Shown: one piece after another, positions 51,588 through 60,445 of the stretch
Layout of the letters: every line of letters starts with the position of its first letter
Numbering within the stretch: position 1 is the stretch's first letter
From: Herbiconiux sp. A18JL235
Lineage (GTDB): Bacteria > Actinomycetota > Actinomycetes > Actinomycetales > Microbacteriaceae
Length of the DNA: 64,000 nucleotides
Reading direction: 5' to 3'
Assembly: GCF_040939305.1 (NCBI RefSeq)
Contig: NZ_CP162511.1
Location: forward strand, 3,038,001 to 3,102,000
The notes under the pieces: model-generated
Databases searched by the model: none
The model's input: the letters and a program-made list of their open reading frames with translations, nothing else
What the model was told of the DNA's origin: nothing
Program-made: the position numbers and the translations under genes

Positions 51588-52652
51588 ATGCCTCGCGCCG
51601 CCTCAGCCTCCCCGACAAGCACCCGCGGAGAACGGCTCGGCTCGCGTTCGCAGGGGCCGCGCATGATCGACGTGGCGAAGCTCGCGGGGGTGTCGCAGCA
51701 GACGGTGTCGCGTGTCGTCAACGGGGCGCAGAACGTCGCTCCCGAGATCCGCGAGCGCGTCGAGCGGGCGATCGAGCAGCTGCGGTACCGGCGCAACCCG
51801 GCCGCGGCCGCCCTCGCCAGCAATCGCACCATGACGATCGGTGTGGTGAGCTTCGAACTCGCGGTGCTCGGTCCGTCGGTCGCCCTCTACGGGATCTCGG
51901 AAGAAGCCCGCCGTCACGGCTACTCCACACGCCTGGTGACCCTGGGATCGCTCGACCGCCACGCCATCCGCGCCGCCCTCGAATCGGTCGGGCCGGATGC
52001 GGTCGACGGCATCATCGTGCTGGCACCGCTCTACGAGGCGATCTCGGTCATCCAGAGCCTCGACATCGGTGTGCCGATGGTCACCTTCGAGCAGGGCACG
52101 CCCGCGAGCCCGACCAGCATCTCCATCGACGAGGTGCGGGGAGCGAGAGAGGCGGTGCGGCACCTGCTCGAACTCGGTCACGAGACCGTTTGGCACGTGC
52201 AGGGCCCCGAGGGCTGGATGGCGACGACCGCCCGCGCCCGCGGCTGGGCCGAGGAGCTCTCCGCCCAGGGCCGAGTGGCTCCGCCCGCGTTCACCACTGC
52301 CGACTGGTCGGCTGCCGAAGGCCACCGGGTGGGGCGGATGATCGCCGAGACACCCGAGGTCACCGCGGTCTTCGCCGCCAATGATCCGTTCGCGCTCGGC
52401 GTGGTGAAAGCGCTCGATGAGGCGGGCATCGACGTGCCCGGCTCGGTGAGCGTCGTCGGGTTCGACAACGTCAAGGAGTCGGCCTTCTATCGGCCCGCGC
52501 TCACCACCGTGACCCTCGACTTCGAGCAGATCGGTCACACGGCGGTCAGCCGCATCCTGGCCATGATCAAGGGCGCGGCCGACGAGGTCATCCCGCTCAT
52601 CCAGCCCGAGCTGGTGGTGCGGCAGACCACCGCTCCGATGCGGCAGCCCTGA
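51588..52652 (+). CDS. LacI-family regulator (second of a paralogous pair)
   Basis: I prefer ATG 51588: CATAAT at 51576-51581 is a good -10 ending 6 bases upstream, so this gene may have its own leaderless promoter. An in-frame ATG 51525 overlapping the previous stop is the alternative. The product, 354 residues from 51588, has MIDVAKLAGVSQQTVSRVVN, GAQNVAPEIRERVERAIEQL and a ligand domain parallel to that of the first LacI throughout (VSFELAVLGPSVALYGISEE; VDGIIVLAPLYEAISVIQSL). They are clearly paralogues. The GATAGTGCGCTAACA motif lies just after its stop codon, where it could control the amidase gene. Confidence 0.88.
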   Translation: MPRAASASPTSTRGERLGSRSQGPRMIDVAKLAGVSQQTVSRVVNGAQNVAPEIRERVERAIEQLRYRRNPAAAALASNRTMTIGVVSFELAVLGPSVALYGISEEARRHGYSTRLVTLGSLDRHAIRAALESVGPDAVDGIIVLAPLYEAISVIQSLDIGVPMVTFEQGTPASPTSISIDEVRGAREAVRHLLELGHETVWHVQGPEGWMATTARARGWAEELSAQGRVAPPAFTTADWSAAEGHRVGRMIAETPEVTAVFAANDPFALGVVKALDEAGIDVPGSVSVVGFDNVKESAFYRPALTTVTLDFEQIGHTAVSRILAMIKGAADEVIPLIQPELVVRQTTAPMRQP

Positions 52653-52655
52653 GCA

Positions 52656-52674
52656 CGATAGTGCGCTAACACCA
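52656..52674. promoter_or_regulatory. LacI-type operator after the second LacI gene
   Basis: CGATAGTGCGCTAACACCA contains the exact 15-base core of the site at 43293-43311. It starts 4 bases after the LacI stop codon and 165 bases upstream of the amidase start. Confidence 0.65.
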
Positions 52675-52742
52675 AAGAGCAAGCAAGCCGCAGGCCCGCA
52701 TCCGCCTGCTTCTCTTGCGTTGATGTCGTCGACGTGGTTACT

Positions 52743-52762
52743 CTGAGTGAGCGCTAACTCAG
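52743..52762. promoter_or_regulatory. LacI-type operator of the amidase gene
   Basis: CTGAGTGAGCGCTAACTCAG is a 20-base palindrome with a single mismatched pair and the same AGCGCTAAC half-site as the two other operators. It lies 77 bases before ATG 52839. A short hairpin (CGCGG/CCGCG, 52797-52813) follows in the leader. Confidence 0.7.
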
Positions 52763-52838
52763 ATCCGTCGGATCGAGTTCGGTGCACTTCGATCAGCGCG
52801 GATCAGCTCCGCGTTCCTTACGGAAAGAGAGCACGAAC

Positions 52839-53930
52839 ATGGTCGACCCCTTCGTCGTCGTGGCAGTGTCGCCCCGAACCTTCAGCGTGAAGAATCCGGG
52901 CGATGGTGTGGCGAATGTGAAGCGAATCAACGAGTTCATCGACACCGCCGTCATGGTGGGTCGCTGGGAAGGCGCGCCGGTTCGACTGGTGGTGCTTCCC
53001 GAGATGGCGATTCAGGGCATGATCGCCAACTTCCCCGGCAACCGCGAGAAGGAGCGTCACTTCGCCGTGACGATCCCCGGCCCCGAGACCGACGAGCTGG
53101 CCAAGAAAGCCCGCGAGCTCGACACCTACATTGCGGCCGAGCTGTACATGGTCAAAGACGACGACTTCCCCGACCGCCACTTCAACGTGGCGTTCATCAT
53201 CGACCCGCAGGGCGAGATCGTCTACAAGCGCTACAAGGCCACCAGCGACGCCTACGAGGGCGGGATGCTCGGGAACATGAACCCGCACGACGTGTGGGAC
53301 GAGTGGATCGAGAAGAAGGGCAACGGCAACGTGATGGATGCCATCTTCCCGGTGGCACGCACCGAGATCGGCAACATCGGCATCGCCATCTGCCACGAAG
53401 GCGTCTATCCCGAGGTGGCACGCGGTCTCGCCATGAACGGTGCGGAGATCATCATCCGCCCCACCCTCATCGAGCCGGCCGTGCAGAACGGCATGTGGGA
53501 GCTGCAGAACCGCGCCCACGCCATGTTCAACTCGGCCTACGTCGTGGCCCCGAACCTCGGCCCGGAGTACCGCGAAGACGGCGGCGTGCAAGACCTCTTC
53601 GGCGGCCAGTCGATGATCGTCGGCCCCCGCGGCCAGGTGCTCACGCAGCAGCGCGGGTGGACCACCGGTGACTCCTTCGTCTGCACCACGATCGACATCG
53701 AGGCACTGCGGCGGGCGCGCGTGGCGAACGGGCTGTACAACCAGTTCAAAGACCTGCGCACCGAGCAGTACCGGGCCATCTACGACCAGCCGATCTACCC
53801 GAAGAACCAATACCTCGATGCGCCGCCGACGGAGGGCTGGCTGGCTCGCGAGCACCAGACGCGTGCCGACAACATCGAGAAGCTGATCGAGCGCGGAGTG
53901 CTGACGCCCCCGACGGGGTACAGAGAGTAG
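52839..53930 (+). CDS. Nitrilase-superfamily amidase (carbon-nitrogen hydrolase)
   Basis: The 363-residue enzyme has the nitrilase catalytic triad: Glu in RLVVLPEMAIQG (E55), Lys in VYKRYKATSD (K133) and the nucleophile Cys in GIAICHEGVYPEV (C185). The overall layout and length are like those of aliphatic amidase/formamidase proteins. It has its own promoter region with a LacI palindrome, but the shared motif links it to the upstream sugar operon. The substrate is not known; an amide or carbamoyl group on the imported compound, or ammonia release from a nitrogen-bearing sugar, would fit. A strong hairpin terminator follows. Confidence 0.87.
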   Translation: MVDPFVVVAVSPRTFSVKNPGDGVANVKRINEFIDTAVMVGRWEGAPVRLVVLPEMAIQGMIANFPGNREKERHFAVTIPGPETDELAKKARELDTYIAAELYMVKDDDFPDRHFNVAFIIDPQGEIVYKRYKATSDAYEGGMLGNMNPHDVWDEWIEKKGNGNVMDAIFPVARTEIGNIGIAICHEGVYPEVARGLAMNGAEIIIRPTLIEPAVQNGMWELQNRAHAMFNSAYVVAPNLGPEYREDGGVQDLFGGQSMIVGPRGQVLTQQRGWTTGDSFVCTTIDIEALRRARVANGLYNQFKDLRTEQYRAIYDQPIYPKNQYLDAPPTEGWLAREHQTRADNIEKLIERGVLTPPTGYRE

Positions 53931-53955
53931 GCACCCTTCTTCTCTAGTCCGTCAT

Positions 53956-53995
53956 GAACGCCCCCTCCTCCGGTTCAACGGGAGAGGGGGCGTTC
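53956..53995 (+). terminator. Hairpin terminator after the amidase gene
   Basis: GAACGCCCCCTC and its reverse complement GAGGGGGCGTTC form a 12-base perfect stem with a 16-base loop, starting 25 bases after the amidase stop. It is GC-rich and lacks a long T-run, but ends the operon cleanly. Confidence 0.75.
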
Positions 53996-54047
53996 GTCCC
54001 TTGTGTGCCCCACAGGCACGTGCCAGGAAACGTGGATGCGCGTGCAG

Positions 54048-54139
54048 TAGCTTCGCTCCTCGTGTCAGGGCGAGCCTGCGCGGTCGAGCGCGCATCCGCT
54101 GTTCTGGCCGAGATCGCCTCCCCGAAAGGTCGCCGCTGA
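54048..54139 (+). promoter_or_regulatory. Promoter-like element and 25-codon leader ORF before the DUF4407 gene
   Basis: TAGCTT at 54048-54053 is followed by GTG 54062, which opens a short frame ending in TGA at 54137-54139, directly before ATG 54140 of the DUF4407 gene. The surrounding sequence, TAGCTTCGCT-CTCGTGTC with GATG and CGT just upstream, is nearly identical to that upstream of the pseudokinase gene (39950-39982), with the same 8-base spacing to GTG. A leaderless leader peptide coupled to the next gene is possible. Confidence 0.5.
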
Positions 54140-55951
54140 ATGGCTCGTCGCTACAACTCGAACCCCGTCTCCAACGCCATGGCGTGGCTCGGCGGGGCAC
54201 GGCTCGACGTGCTCGCCGACACGCCTGGTGACCGGGCGCGGTTCGTCGCGATGGGCGGGGTGATCCTCAGCACGGCGCTGCTCAGCGCGGTGTCGGCGGC
54301 GTTCGCGCTGTCGATGGCGGTGGGGGCGCCGCTCGCGGTGGCGATCGTCGTCGGTGTGTTCTGGGGTGTCATCATCCTGAACCTCGACCGGCTGCTCATC
54401 ATCGGCATGGCCAAGCAGAAGGGCGTGGCGCGCAACATCGGGCTCGCCATTCCCCGCATCGCGCTCGCGCTCATCATCGGAACGGTCATCTCGACGCCGC
54501 TGACGTTGCAGATCTTCGCGGCCGAGATCAACTCCGAGATCCAGGTGATGCAGGCCGAGGAGAAGGCGGCGTTCGAGGAGCGGATGGCGTCAGACCCGAG
54601 GTTCGCGGCCATTCCGGGGCTCGAGGAGTCGATCGCGGCGAACCAGGCCATCGTCGACAAGGGACTGCAGACCGATCTGTCGGCCGACCCGAACTACGCG
54701 GCGGCGCAGGCGGCGACCGCCTCGGCGCAGGCCGCGTACGACGCCGCGCAGGCGGCCTACCTTGCCGAGATCGACGGGAGCGGGGGGACGGGTGTGCGCG
54801 GCGACGGCCCCGTCACCGCGTCGAAGCTCGCCGCCCTGCAGACCGCCGAAGCGCGCCTCGACGCCGCCAAGCAGGCGGAGGCCGCGGCGCTCACCGCCGC
54901 GCAGTCGAACCTCGAAGCATCCGCTCAGAGTCGGCTCTCGGCGGCGCAGGACCAGCTCGCCGCCGACAAAGCGACCCTCGCCACCGCGCAGGAGCAGCGG
55001 GCGGCCGAGCAGGCCGCGTACGAGAACGCGGTCGACAACAGCGCGGGGCTGCTGTCGCGGCTCGACGCGCTGTTCCGCCTTGGAGAGAAGAACGCGCTCC
55101 TCAACGTCGCGCACATCATGATCGCGGCCCTGTTCGTGTGCATCGAACTGCTGCCCGTCATCGTCAAGGTGCTGTCGAACCTCGGCTCGCCCACCGCCTA
55201 CGACCGGATGCTCGACGTGCGTGAGGACAGCGAGGTGTCGGGCGGTGAGATCTGGGCTCGCGAGAGGGCCCGGGCGATCGAAGCCGAGGCGTCGGTGCAG
55301 GTGTCGGTGGCGTCTGACCGGGCCGAGCAGCAGCTGGAGTTCGGCAAGCGGATCAACGCCGCCGTGCTCGAGCAGCAGGAGGCCGTGATCTCGCGGGCGC
55401 TCGAGGTGTGGGGGTCGTACGCGGGGGCGCGGGCCGCCGCGCGCATGGAGGAGTGGGAGCGGGAGCTCGAGTCTGGGGAGGCGGGTCAGGGCGCGGGTGC
55501 GCTGGGCGCGGGTGGCCCCGCGGCCGACCCGCAGGAAGCGGCTCCGGCCAAGCGCTGGCCCTTCTCCCGTAACGGCGCGGGCAACCGCACCACCCCCGTC
55601 GCACGCGAGATCGAGTGGCCCGCCCGCTTCGCGCCGAGCCGCGAGGACTCGTCCTCCCGCCCGCGCGACCTCGCGGAGACGACCCGCTTCGACGCGCTCC
55701 TCGGTGGGGCATCCGCCGACCAGGGACTCGCACCCGCGCGTGACGACGCGCCCACCGAGCGCTTCGACCGCCCGAACCCGCGAGACGCCGACCGAGACGC
55801 CACCGACGAGCTCGCCGACCTGTTCCGCGACACCGCCGAGCTGTCGACCTCGGCCGGCCGCACCCCCGGCGATCCGCCGACCCGCCCTCTCCCCCGCAAC
55901 TCCGACCGCGCCGACTACCTCCGCCGCGCCGGCCTCCCCGACAACCTCTGA
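54140..55951 (+). CDS. DUF4407 membrane protein with long coiled-coil region
   Basis: The 603-residue protein opens with two transmembrane helices (about 38-60 and 65-90: MGGVILSTALLSAVSAAFAL, AIVVGVFWGVIILNLDRLLI). A third helix lies near 115-135. An extended Ala/Gln/Glu-rich helical region (about 140-310, AQAAYDAAQAAYLAEIDGSG and similar) is typical of coiled coil. A fourth helix, HIMIAALFVCIELLPVIVKV, and a cytoplasmic charged tail with a Pro/Arg/Asp-rich end complete it. This is the DUF4407 pattern. Its function is not established. It lies immediately after a short leader frame and shares promoter-like DNA with the pseudokinase gene, so the two proteins may work together. Confidence 0.82.
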   Translation: MARRYNSNPVSNAMAWLGGARLDVLADTPGDRARFVAMGGVILSTALLSAVSAAFALSMAVGAPLAVAIVVGVFWGVIILNLDRLLIIGMAKQKGVARNIGLAIPRIALALIIGTVISTPLTLQIFAAEINSEIQVMQAEEKAAFEERMASDPRFAAIPGLEESIAANQAIVDKGLQTDLSADPNYAAAQAATASAQAAYDAAQAAYLAEIDGSGGTGVRGDGPVTASKLAALQTAEARLDAAKQAEAAALTAAQSNLEASAQSRLSAAQDQLAADKATLATAQEQRAAEQAAYENAVDNSAGLLSRLDALFRLGEKNALLNVAHIMIAALFVCIELLPVIVKVLSNLGSPTAYDRMLDVREDSEVSGGEIWARERARAIEAEASVQVSVASDRAEQQLEFGKRINAAVLEQQEAVISRALEVWGSYAGARAAARMEEWERELESGEAGQGAGALGAGGPAADPQEAAPAKRWPFSRNGAGNRTTPVAREIEWPARFAPSREDSSSRPRDLAETTRFDALLGGASADQGLAPARDDAPTERFDRPNPRDADRDATDELADLFRDTAELSTSAGRTPGDPPTRPLPRNSDRADYLRRAGLPDNL

Positions 55952-55979
55952 GGGATCGGCGCAGCGGCCACGACGAGCA

Positions 55980-56270
55980 TCAGGTCGTGATGTAGAGGGG
56001 CATCATCGCGAAGGGGATGACGGAGGCGGCGATGGCGATCGTGCTCACCCAGCGGGTGGCCGAGGGGCGGGAGCCGAGCACCGAGATCATGGCGACGAAG
56101 AGGCCGATGGCGGCGAACCACAGCGGAATCCACGTCGGAACCCGGATGACGAGCAGCACGATCGCCGCCAGGCCCGCGAGCAGCGCCACGATCGCGATCG
56201 GGTTCACCCCACCCCGGGGGCGCTGGAGGGTCTGCGGGCGCTGAGTGGGGTCGTCGAGTGCGCTGGTCAT
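55980..56270 (-). CDS. Small membrane protein, 96 aa
   Basis: ATG 56270 starts a 96-residue protein with a polar N-terminus (TSALDDPTQRPQTLQRP) and two or three hydrophobic helices: IAIVALLAGLAAIVLLVI, WIPLWFAAIGLFVAMISVLG, and STIAIAASVIPFAMMPLYI. It has no recognised domain. It is convergent with the DUF4407 gene, 28 bases apart. Similar short actinobacterial proteins are usually annotated only as hypothetical membrane proteins. Confidence 0.65.
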   Translation of the reverse strand: MTSALDDPTQRPQTLQRPRGGVNPIAIVALLAGLAAIVLLVIRVPTWIPLWFAAIGLFVAMISVLGSRPSATRWVSTIAIAASVIPFAMMPLYITT

Positions 56271-56460
56271 GGGGGCTCCGTCCGTTCTGCTGGGGGCTCA
56301 CGGCGTCTCGCTCGTGACTCACGACCCTACGACGACCCCGCCCGGGCAGCATCCGGGGCGCGGTGACACCCGAAGACGTGGTAGCGGGCGCTCACACGAA
56401 ACGCATATCGTCAAATGTCGAGTTGACGGAACCCTCGTCGACGCGAGACGAAGGATGCAC

Positions 56461-57396
56461 GTGACGCCGAGGCATGAACGATCCGCCCCGAAGCACGCGG
56501 CGGAGTCGTCGCAGTCGGCGATCGCGGGAATCGACCGGCGTCTCTTCCTGGGCATCGTGGGGGCAGGAGCGGTCGCGGCAGGCGGCGGTGTGTTCGCCGC
56601 GGTGTCGAGCTCGGCGGCTCCCCGATCCCCCGTCGCCTCACCCGTAGCGACGGCGACGGCGGGCGCCACCCCGGTCGCGGCGACCGCGACCGCCACCGCG
56701 ACCCCCACACCCACCGAGACCCCGACCCCGACGCCGACCCCCGAACCCACCCCGGCCCTGCCGCCCGTCGAGAAAGTCGCCCTCCCCGGCGGCGCCATCA
56801 CCGAGCTCCCCGGCCAGGGGAACCTGCTCGCCTGGACGGTCGACGACGGGTCGAACGCCGATGTCATCCGCCTCTACACCGAGTTCGCGGCCGCGACGGG
56901 CACCCGCCTGACCTTCTTCCTGAACGGAAGCTACGGCGGCTGGACGCAGAACGCCGACCTCCTCCGCCCGCTCGTGCAATCGGGGCAGATCCAGCTCGGC
57001 AACCACACCCTCGACCACGTCGACCTCACCAGCCAGAGCGATGCCGGTGTTATCGACCAGCTGCAGCGCAACCACGACTTCATCCTGAACACCTATGGCG
57101 TGGATGCGCGCCCCTACTTCCGCCCGCCCTACGGCTACCACGACGCACGCGTCGACCGTCTCGCCGCGAGCATCGGCTACACCTGTCCCGTGCTCTGGTA
57201 CGGCTCGCTCTCCGACTCGGGGCTCATCACCGAGCAGCAGGTGATCGACTTCGCGACGCAGTGGTTCCTGCCCCAGCACATCATCATCGGGCACCTCAAC
57301 TACCTGCCCGTCACCAACGTCTTCCCGCAGCTGTCGGCGCTCATCGCCGAGCGCGGGCTCCGCACCGTCACCCTCGACGACGTGTTCCTGCGCTGA
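56461..57396 (+). CDS. Polysaccharide deacetylase (NodB domain), lipid- or membrane-anchored
   Basis: GTG 56461 lies just after a GAAGGA box. The 311-residue protein has a signal-like/TM segment with RRLFLGIVGAGAVAAGGGVF, a long Ala/Thr/Pro-rich linker containing TPTPTETPTPTPTPEPT, then a NodB catalytic domain. NLLAWTVDDGSNADVIRLYT gives the motif 1 aspartates, IQLGNHTLDHVDLT the metal-binding histidines, and YFRPPYGYHD follows. It removes acetyl groups from peptidoglycan, chitin-like or similar polymers on the outside. The single-copy domain is of normal length. Confidence 0.85.
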   Translation: MTPRHERSAPKHAAESSQSAIAGIDRRLFLGIVGAGAVAAGGGVFAAVSSSAAPRSPVASPVATATAGATPVAATATATATPTPTETPTPTPTPEPTPALPPVEKVALPGGAITELPGQGNLLAWTVDDGSNADVIRLYTEFAAATGTRLTFFLNGSYGGWTQNADLLRPLVQSGQIQLGNHTLDHVDLTSQSDAGVIDQLQRNHDFILNTYGVDARPYFRPPYGYHDARVDRLAASIGYTCPVLWYGSLSDSGLITEQQVIDFATQWFLPQHIIIGHLNYLPVTNVFPQLSALIAERGLRTVTLDDVFLR

Positions 57397-57505
57397 GCCC
57401 GCCCGCCCCGGGCGTGGCGGGCCTGAGCATCTGCTGGAGGAGGGTGCCCCGAGCGGATGCGAGGCCTATCGTTGAGTATCGTTGGCGGTTCTCGAGGAGG
57501 TCATG

Positions 57506-58141
57506 ATGAGCGGTTCGTTCGGGTCGAGCGGTTTCGGTACGGGTGCATTCGGCGGCGGGTCTGGTTCGCAGACCGACGGGCTCTGGCGCGCGATGGAGCA
57601 GCTGCGCGAGCGCTTCGAGAACAAGGTCGGCTCGCGGATGGGCCGTGGTGACGTGCGGGCCGCCGTGCTCGCGCTGCTCGCCGAGAAGCCGATGCACGGG
57701 TACCAGATCATCCACGAGATCGAGGAGCGCAGCGGCGGCAACTGGAAGCCCAGCGCCGGCTCGGTCTACCCGACCCTCCAGCTCCTCGCCGACGAGGGCC
57801 TCATCGCCGCCGAGGAGTCGAACGGCCGCAAGACCTACTCGCTCACCGAGGCGGGCCGCGCCACCGTGGCCGAGGCCGACGGCACCGAGCCGTGGGGCGC
57901 ATCCGACAGCGCGTCGGGCTCGGGTTCGGGCTCTGGCTCGGGTTCTGACGGGTGGCGCAACCCGTTCGGCATGGGCGGGCGCGGCGACACCGACCGCGGC
58001 GCGCTGCCGAAGGCCGGGTTCGAGCTCGCGCAGGCCGCCGCTCAGGTGGGCCGCACGGGCACGCCCGAGCAGGTGAAGCAGGCGGTCTCCGAGCTCGAGG
58101 ATGCTCGCAAGCGTCTGTACGCCATCCTCGCGCAGGACTGA
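57506..58141 (+). CDS. PadR-family transcriptional regulator
   Basis: I choose ATG 57506 over 57503 because of spacing from AGGAGG (57495-57500). The 211-residue protein has a Gly/Ser-rich head (about 1-30), a PadR winged helix (RAAVLALLAEKPMHGYQIIH, SVYPTLQLLADEGLIAAEES), and a glycine/serine linker. A C-terminal helical part carries EQVKQAVSELEDARKRLYAI. PadR proteins often repress stress or efflux genes. It lies 5 bases before the AarF-like kinase gene, so the two may be co-transcribed. A TATCGTT direct repeat upstream (57468-57485) could be part of its promoter. Confidence 0.85.
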   Translation: MSGSFGSSGFGTGAFGGGSGSQTDGLWRAMEQLRERFENKVGSRMGRGDVRAAVLALLAEKPMHGYQIIHEIEERSGGNWKPSAGSVYPTLQLLADEGLIAAEESNGRKTYSLTEAGRATVAEADGTEPWGASDSASGSGSGSGSGSDGWRNPFGMGGRGDTDRGALPKAGFELAQAAAQVGRTGTPEQVKQAVSELEDARKRLYAILAQD

Positions 58142-58146
58142 CCCGG

Positions 58147-60384
58147 GTGGCAGAGCTCCCGCCCGGCTCCGACCGGGCCAGAGACCCGCGCGCGCCCGGT
58201 GCCGGGCCCGCCGACACCACGCCGCTCGAGTGGGCGTGGGGCCGCCCGAAGCCCGGAGTGGACGACGCCGACGACGACGCCGCGACCGCCTCACGCGGTG
58301 ACGAACCCACCATGGTGTTCGACCTGCCGATGGCGGCGGCGCGAGCGGCGGCTGAGGCCGATCACGAGGCTCGCGACGCAGCCCCCGGCGACGCCGAGCC
58401 CACCGTGGCGTTCGACCTGCCGATGGAGCTGGCCCGCCTGGCAGCCGACGCGAGCCATCACCACGACGATGCGATCGAGGAGGTGGACGCCGCTCTGCCT
58501 GCCGCGCCGACGCAGCCCGCTCCGGCCGGTTCCGCGCCGCCTGCGCCGGCGCGCCCCGTGACCGCGCCGCCCGCCGCGGCCCCGTCCACACCCGCCCCGC
58601 CCCCGCTGCCCGCCGCCCCCACCACCGTCATCGGCACCGCCTCCCGCGCCCCCGACACGCGCAAGCGCTACCGGCGCATCCTGCGCTTCGCCGGGTGGAA
58701 CCTCGCGGTGACCTGGTTCTTCGAGCTGCTGCTGCCCCGCATCGGCCTCACCCGCATCGCCGAACGCACCCGCCCGAAGCGCATGCAGCGCTTCGCCCGG
58801 CGCTTCCACGTGCTCGCCGTCGAACTCGGCGGGCTCATGATCAAGGTCGGCCAGTTCATGTCGTCGCGACTCGACGTGCTGCCGCCCGAGATCACCAAAG
58901 AGCTCGAGGGCCTGCAGGACGAGGTTCCGCCGGTGCCGTTCGAGCTCATCAAGCAGCTCGCCGAGGCCGAGCTCGGCCTTCCGCTCTGGCGCGCGTTCAC
59001 CTGGGTCGACGAGACGCCCGTGGCCGCGGCATCCCTCGGTCAGGCGCACCGCGCACGCCTCGCACCCGCCGACGCCGCCGACACCGGGCTCGACGCCGTC
59101 ATGCTCAAGGTGCAGCGCCCCGGCATCGACGCCATCGTTGAGGTCGACCTCGCCGCCCTCCGCCGCGTGGGTCGCTGGCTGAGCCACGTGCGCCTCGTCT
59201 CCGACCGCGTCGACGCGCCCGCACTCGTCGAGGAGTTCGCCGCCACCTCGCTCGAGGAGATCGACTACCTGCACGAGGCCGCGAACTCGGTGCGCTTCGC
59301 CGACGACTTCGCGGCCGACGCGCGGGTCGGCGTGCCGCAGGTGGTGTGGGAGCGCTCGACCCGCCGCGTGCTCACCCTCGAAGACGTCACCGCCATCAAG
59401 ATCACCGACGCCGACGCCCTCCGCGCCGCCGGCATCGACCCGGCCGACGTCGCCCCCGTGTTCGCCGCCGTCATGTTCGACCAGCTGTTCACGAACGGCT
59501 TCTTCCACGCCGACCCGCACCCCGGCAACATCTTCGTCACGCCTCTCGCGCCGCCGGCGGATGCGCGACCCGGCGACCCCGGCGACCTCGACGACGCGAG
59601 CGAGACGGATGCTGCGGTCGCGCATCCGTGGCGCCTCACCTTCATCGACTTCGGCATGATGGGAACGGTTCCGGCGAACACCCGTTCAGGGCTCCGCAAG
59701 ATGCTCATCGCCGCGGCCTCGCGCGACGGCAAGGGGCTCGTCGCCGCGGCCCAAGACCTCGGGGTGCTGCTGCCGTCGGCCGAGACGAGCGAGCTCGAGC
59801 GAGCGCTCACGCAGCTCTTCGCGCGCTTCGGCGGGATGGGGTTCGCCGAGCTGCGCGAGGTCGACCCGCGGGAGTTCCGCGACTTCGGCGTGGAGTTCGG
59901 GCACGTGGTGAGGTCGCTGCCGTTCCAGCTGCCCGAGAACTTCCTGCTCATCATCAGGGCGATGTCGCTCACCTCGGGGGTGTGCAGCGCGCTCGACCCG
60001 TCGTTCAACCTGTGGAACTCGGTCGAGCCGTATGCGCAGCAGCTCATCCGCGAGGAGCGCGGCAACCTCGCCCAAGACCTCGGGCGGCAGGCCCTCGAGA
60101 ACCTCCAGCTCGCCTGGCGGCTTCCCAAGCGTCTCGACGACCTCGTCACGCGCGCGGAGGAGGGGCGCCTCGTGGTGTCGAACCCGGCATTGGAGCGCCG
60201 CGTCGGCCGCCTCGAGCGCACCGCCCGCCGCCTGATCTCGGGCGTGCTCTTCGGCGCCGTCTTCATCGCGGGGGCCATCGTGCGCGCCGACGACGCCGTC
60301 TTCGGCACGGTGCTCATGATCGTGTCGGTGCTCCCCCTCCTCCACGCCCTCTTCGCCGGCCGAACGGGCCCGCGCGACCGCTGA
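58147..60384 (+). CDS. AarF/UbiB-type kinase-like protein with duplicated N-terminal motif
   Basis: GTG 58147 follows the PadR stop by 5 bases. The 745-residue protein has a disordered Ala/Pro/Asp-rich N-terminus (1-180) and then an ABC1/UbiB kinase-like domain: GLMIKVGQFMSSRLDVLPPE (KxGQ motif), LEEIDYLHEAAN, GFFHADPHPGNIFV and FIDFGMMG. It ends in two transmembrane helices near the C-terminus (LISGVLFGAVFIAGAIV; TVLMIVSVLPLLHALF). The N-terminal tail contains two similar units, GDEPTMVFDLPM (51-62) and GDAEPTVAFDLPM (82-94). UbiB proteins assist quinone metabolism; actinobacterial members are less well known. Confidence 0.87.
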   Translation: MAELPPGSDRARDPRAPGAGPADTTPLEWAWGRPKPGVDDADDDAATASRGDEPTMVFDLPMAAARAAAEADHEARDAAPGDAEPTVAFDLPMELARLAADASHHHDDAIEEVDAALPAAPTQPAPAGSAPPAPARPVTAPPAAAPSTPAPPPLPAAPTTVIGTASRAPDTRKRYRRILRFAGWNLAVTWFFELLLPRIGLTRIAERTRPKRMQRFARRFHVLAVELGGLMIKVGQFMSSRLDVLPPEITKELEGLQDEVPPVPFELIKQLAEAELGLPLWRAFTWVDETPVAAASLGQAHRARLAPADAADTGLDAVMLKVQRPGIDAIVEVDLAALRRVGRWLSHVRLVSDRVDAPALVEEFAATSLEEIDYLHEAANSVRFADDFAADARVGVPQVVWERSTRRVLTLEDVTAIKITDADALRAAGIDPADVAPVFAAVMFDQLFTNGFFHADPHPGNIFVTPLAPPADARPGDPGDLDDASETDAAVAHPWRLTFIDFGMMGTVPANTRSGLRKMLIAAASRDGKGLVAAAQDLGVLLPSAETSELERALTQLFARFGGMGFAELREVDPREFRDFGVEFGHVVRSLPFQLPENFLLIIRAMSLTSGVCSALDPSFNLWNSVEPYAQQLIREERGNLAQDLGRQALENLQLAWRLPKRLDDLVTRAEEGRLVVSNPALERRVGRLERTARRLISGVLFGAVFIAGAIVRADDAVFGTVLMIVSVLPLLHALFAGRTGPRDR

Positions 60385-60445
60385 CGCGCGTCGGCTATCG
60401 TTCTTCCGGGGGCGGATGGTGCGCGCCTGGATCAGGGGGCATGTG

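Noticed and set aside
57900..57955. Tandem GGCTCGGGTTC-like repeats as a microsatellite or mobile element
   Set aside because: They encode the Gly/Ser linker of the PadR protein and stay in frame.
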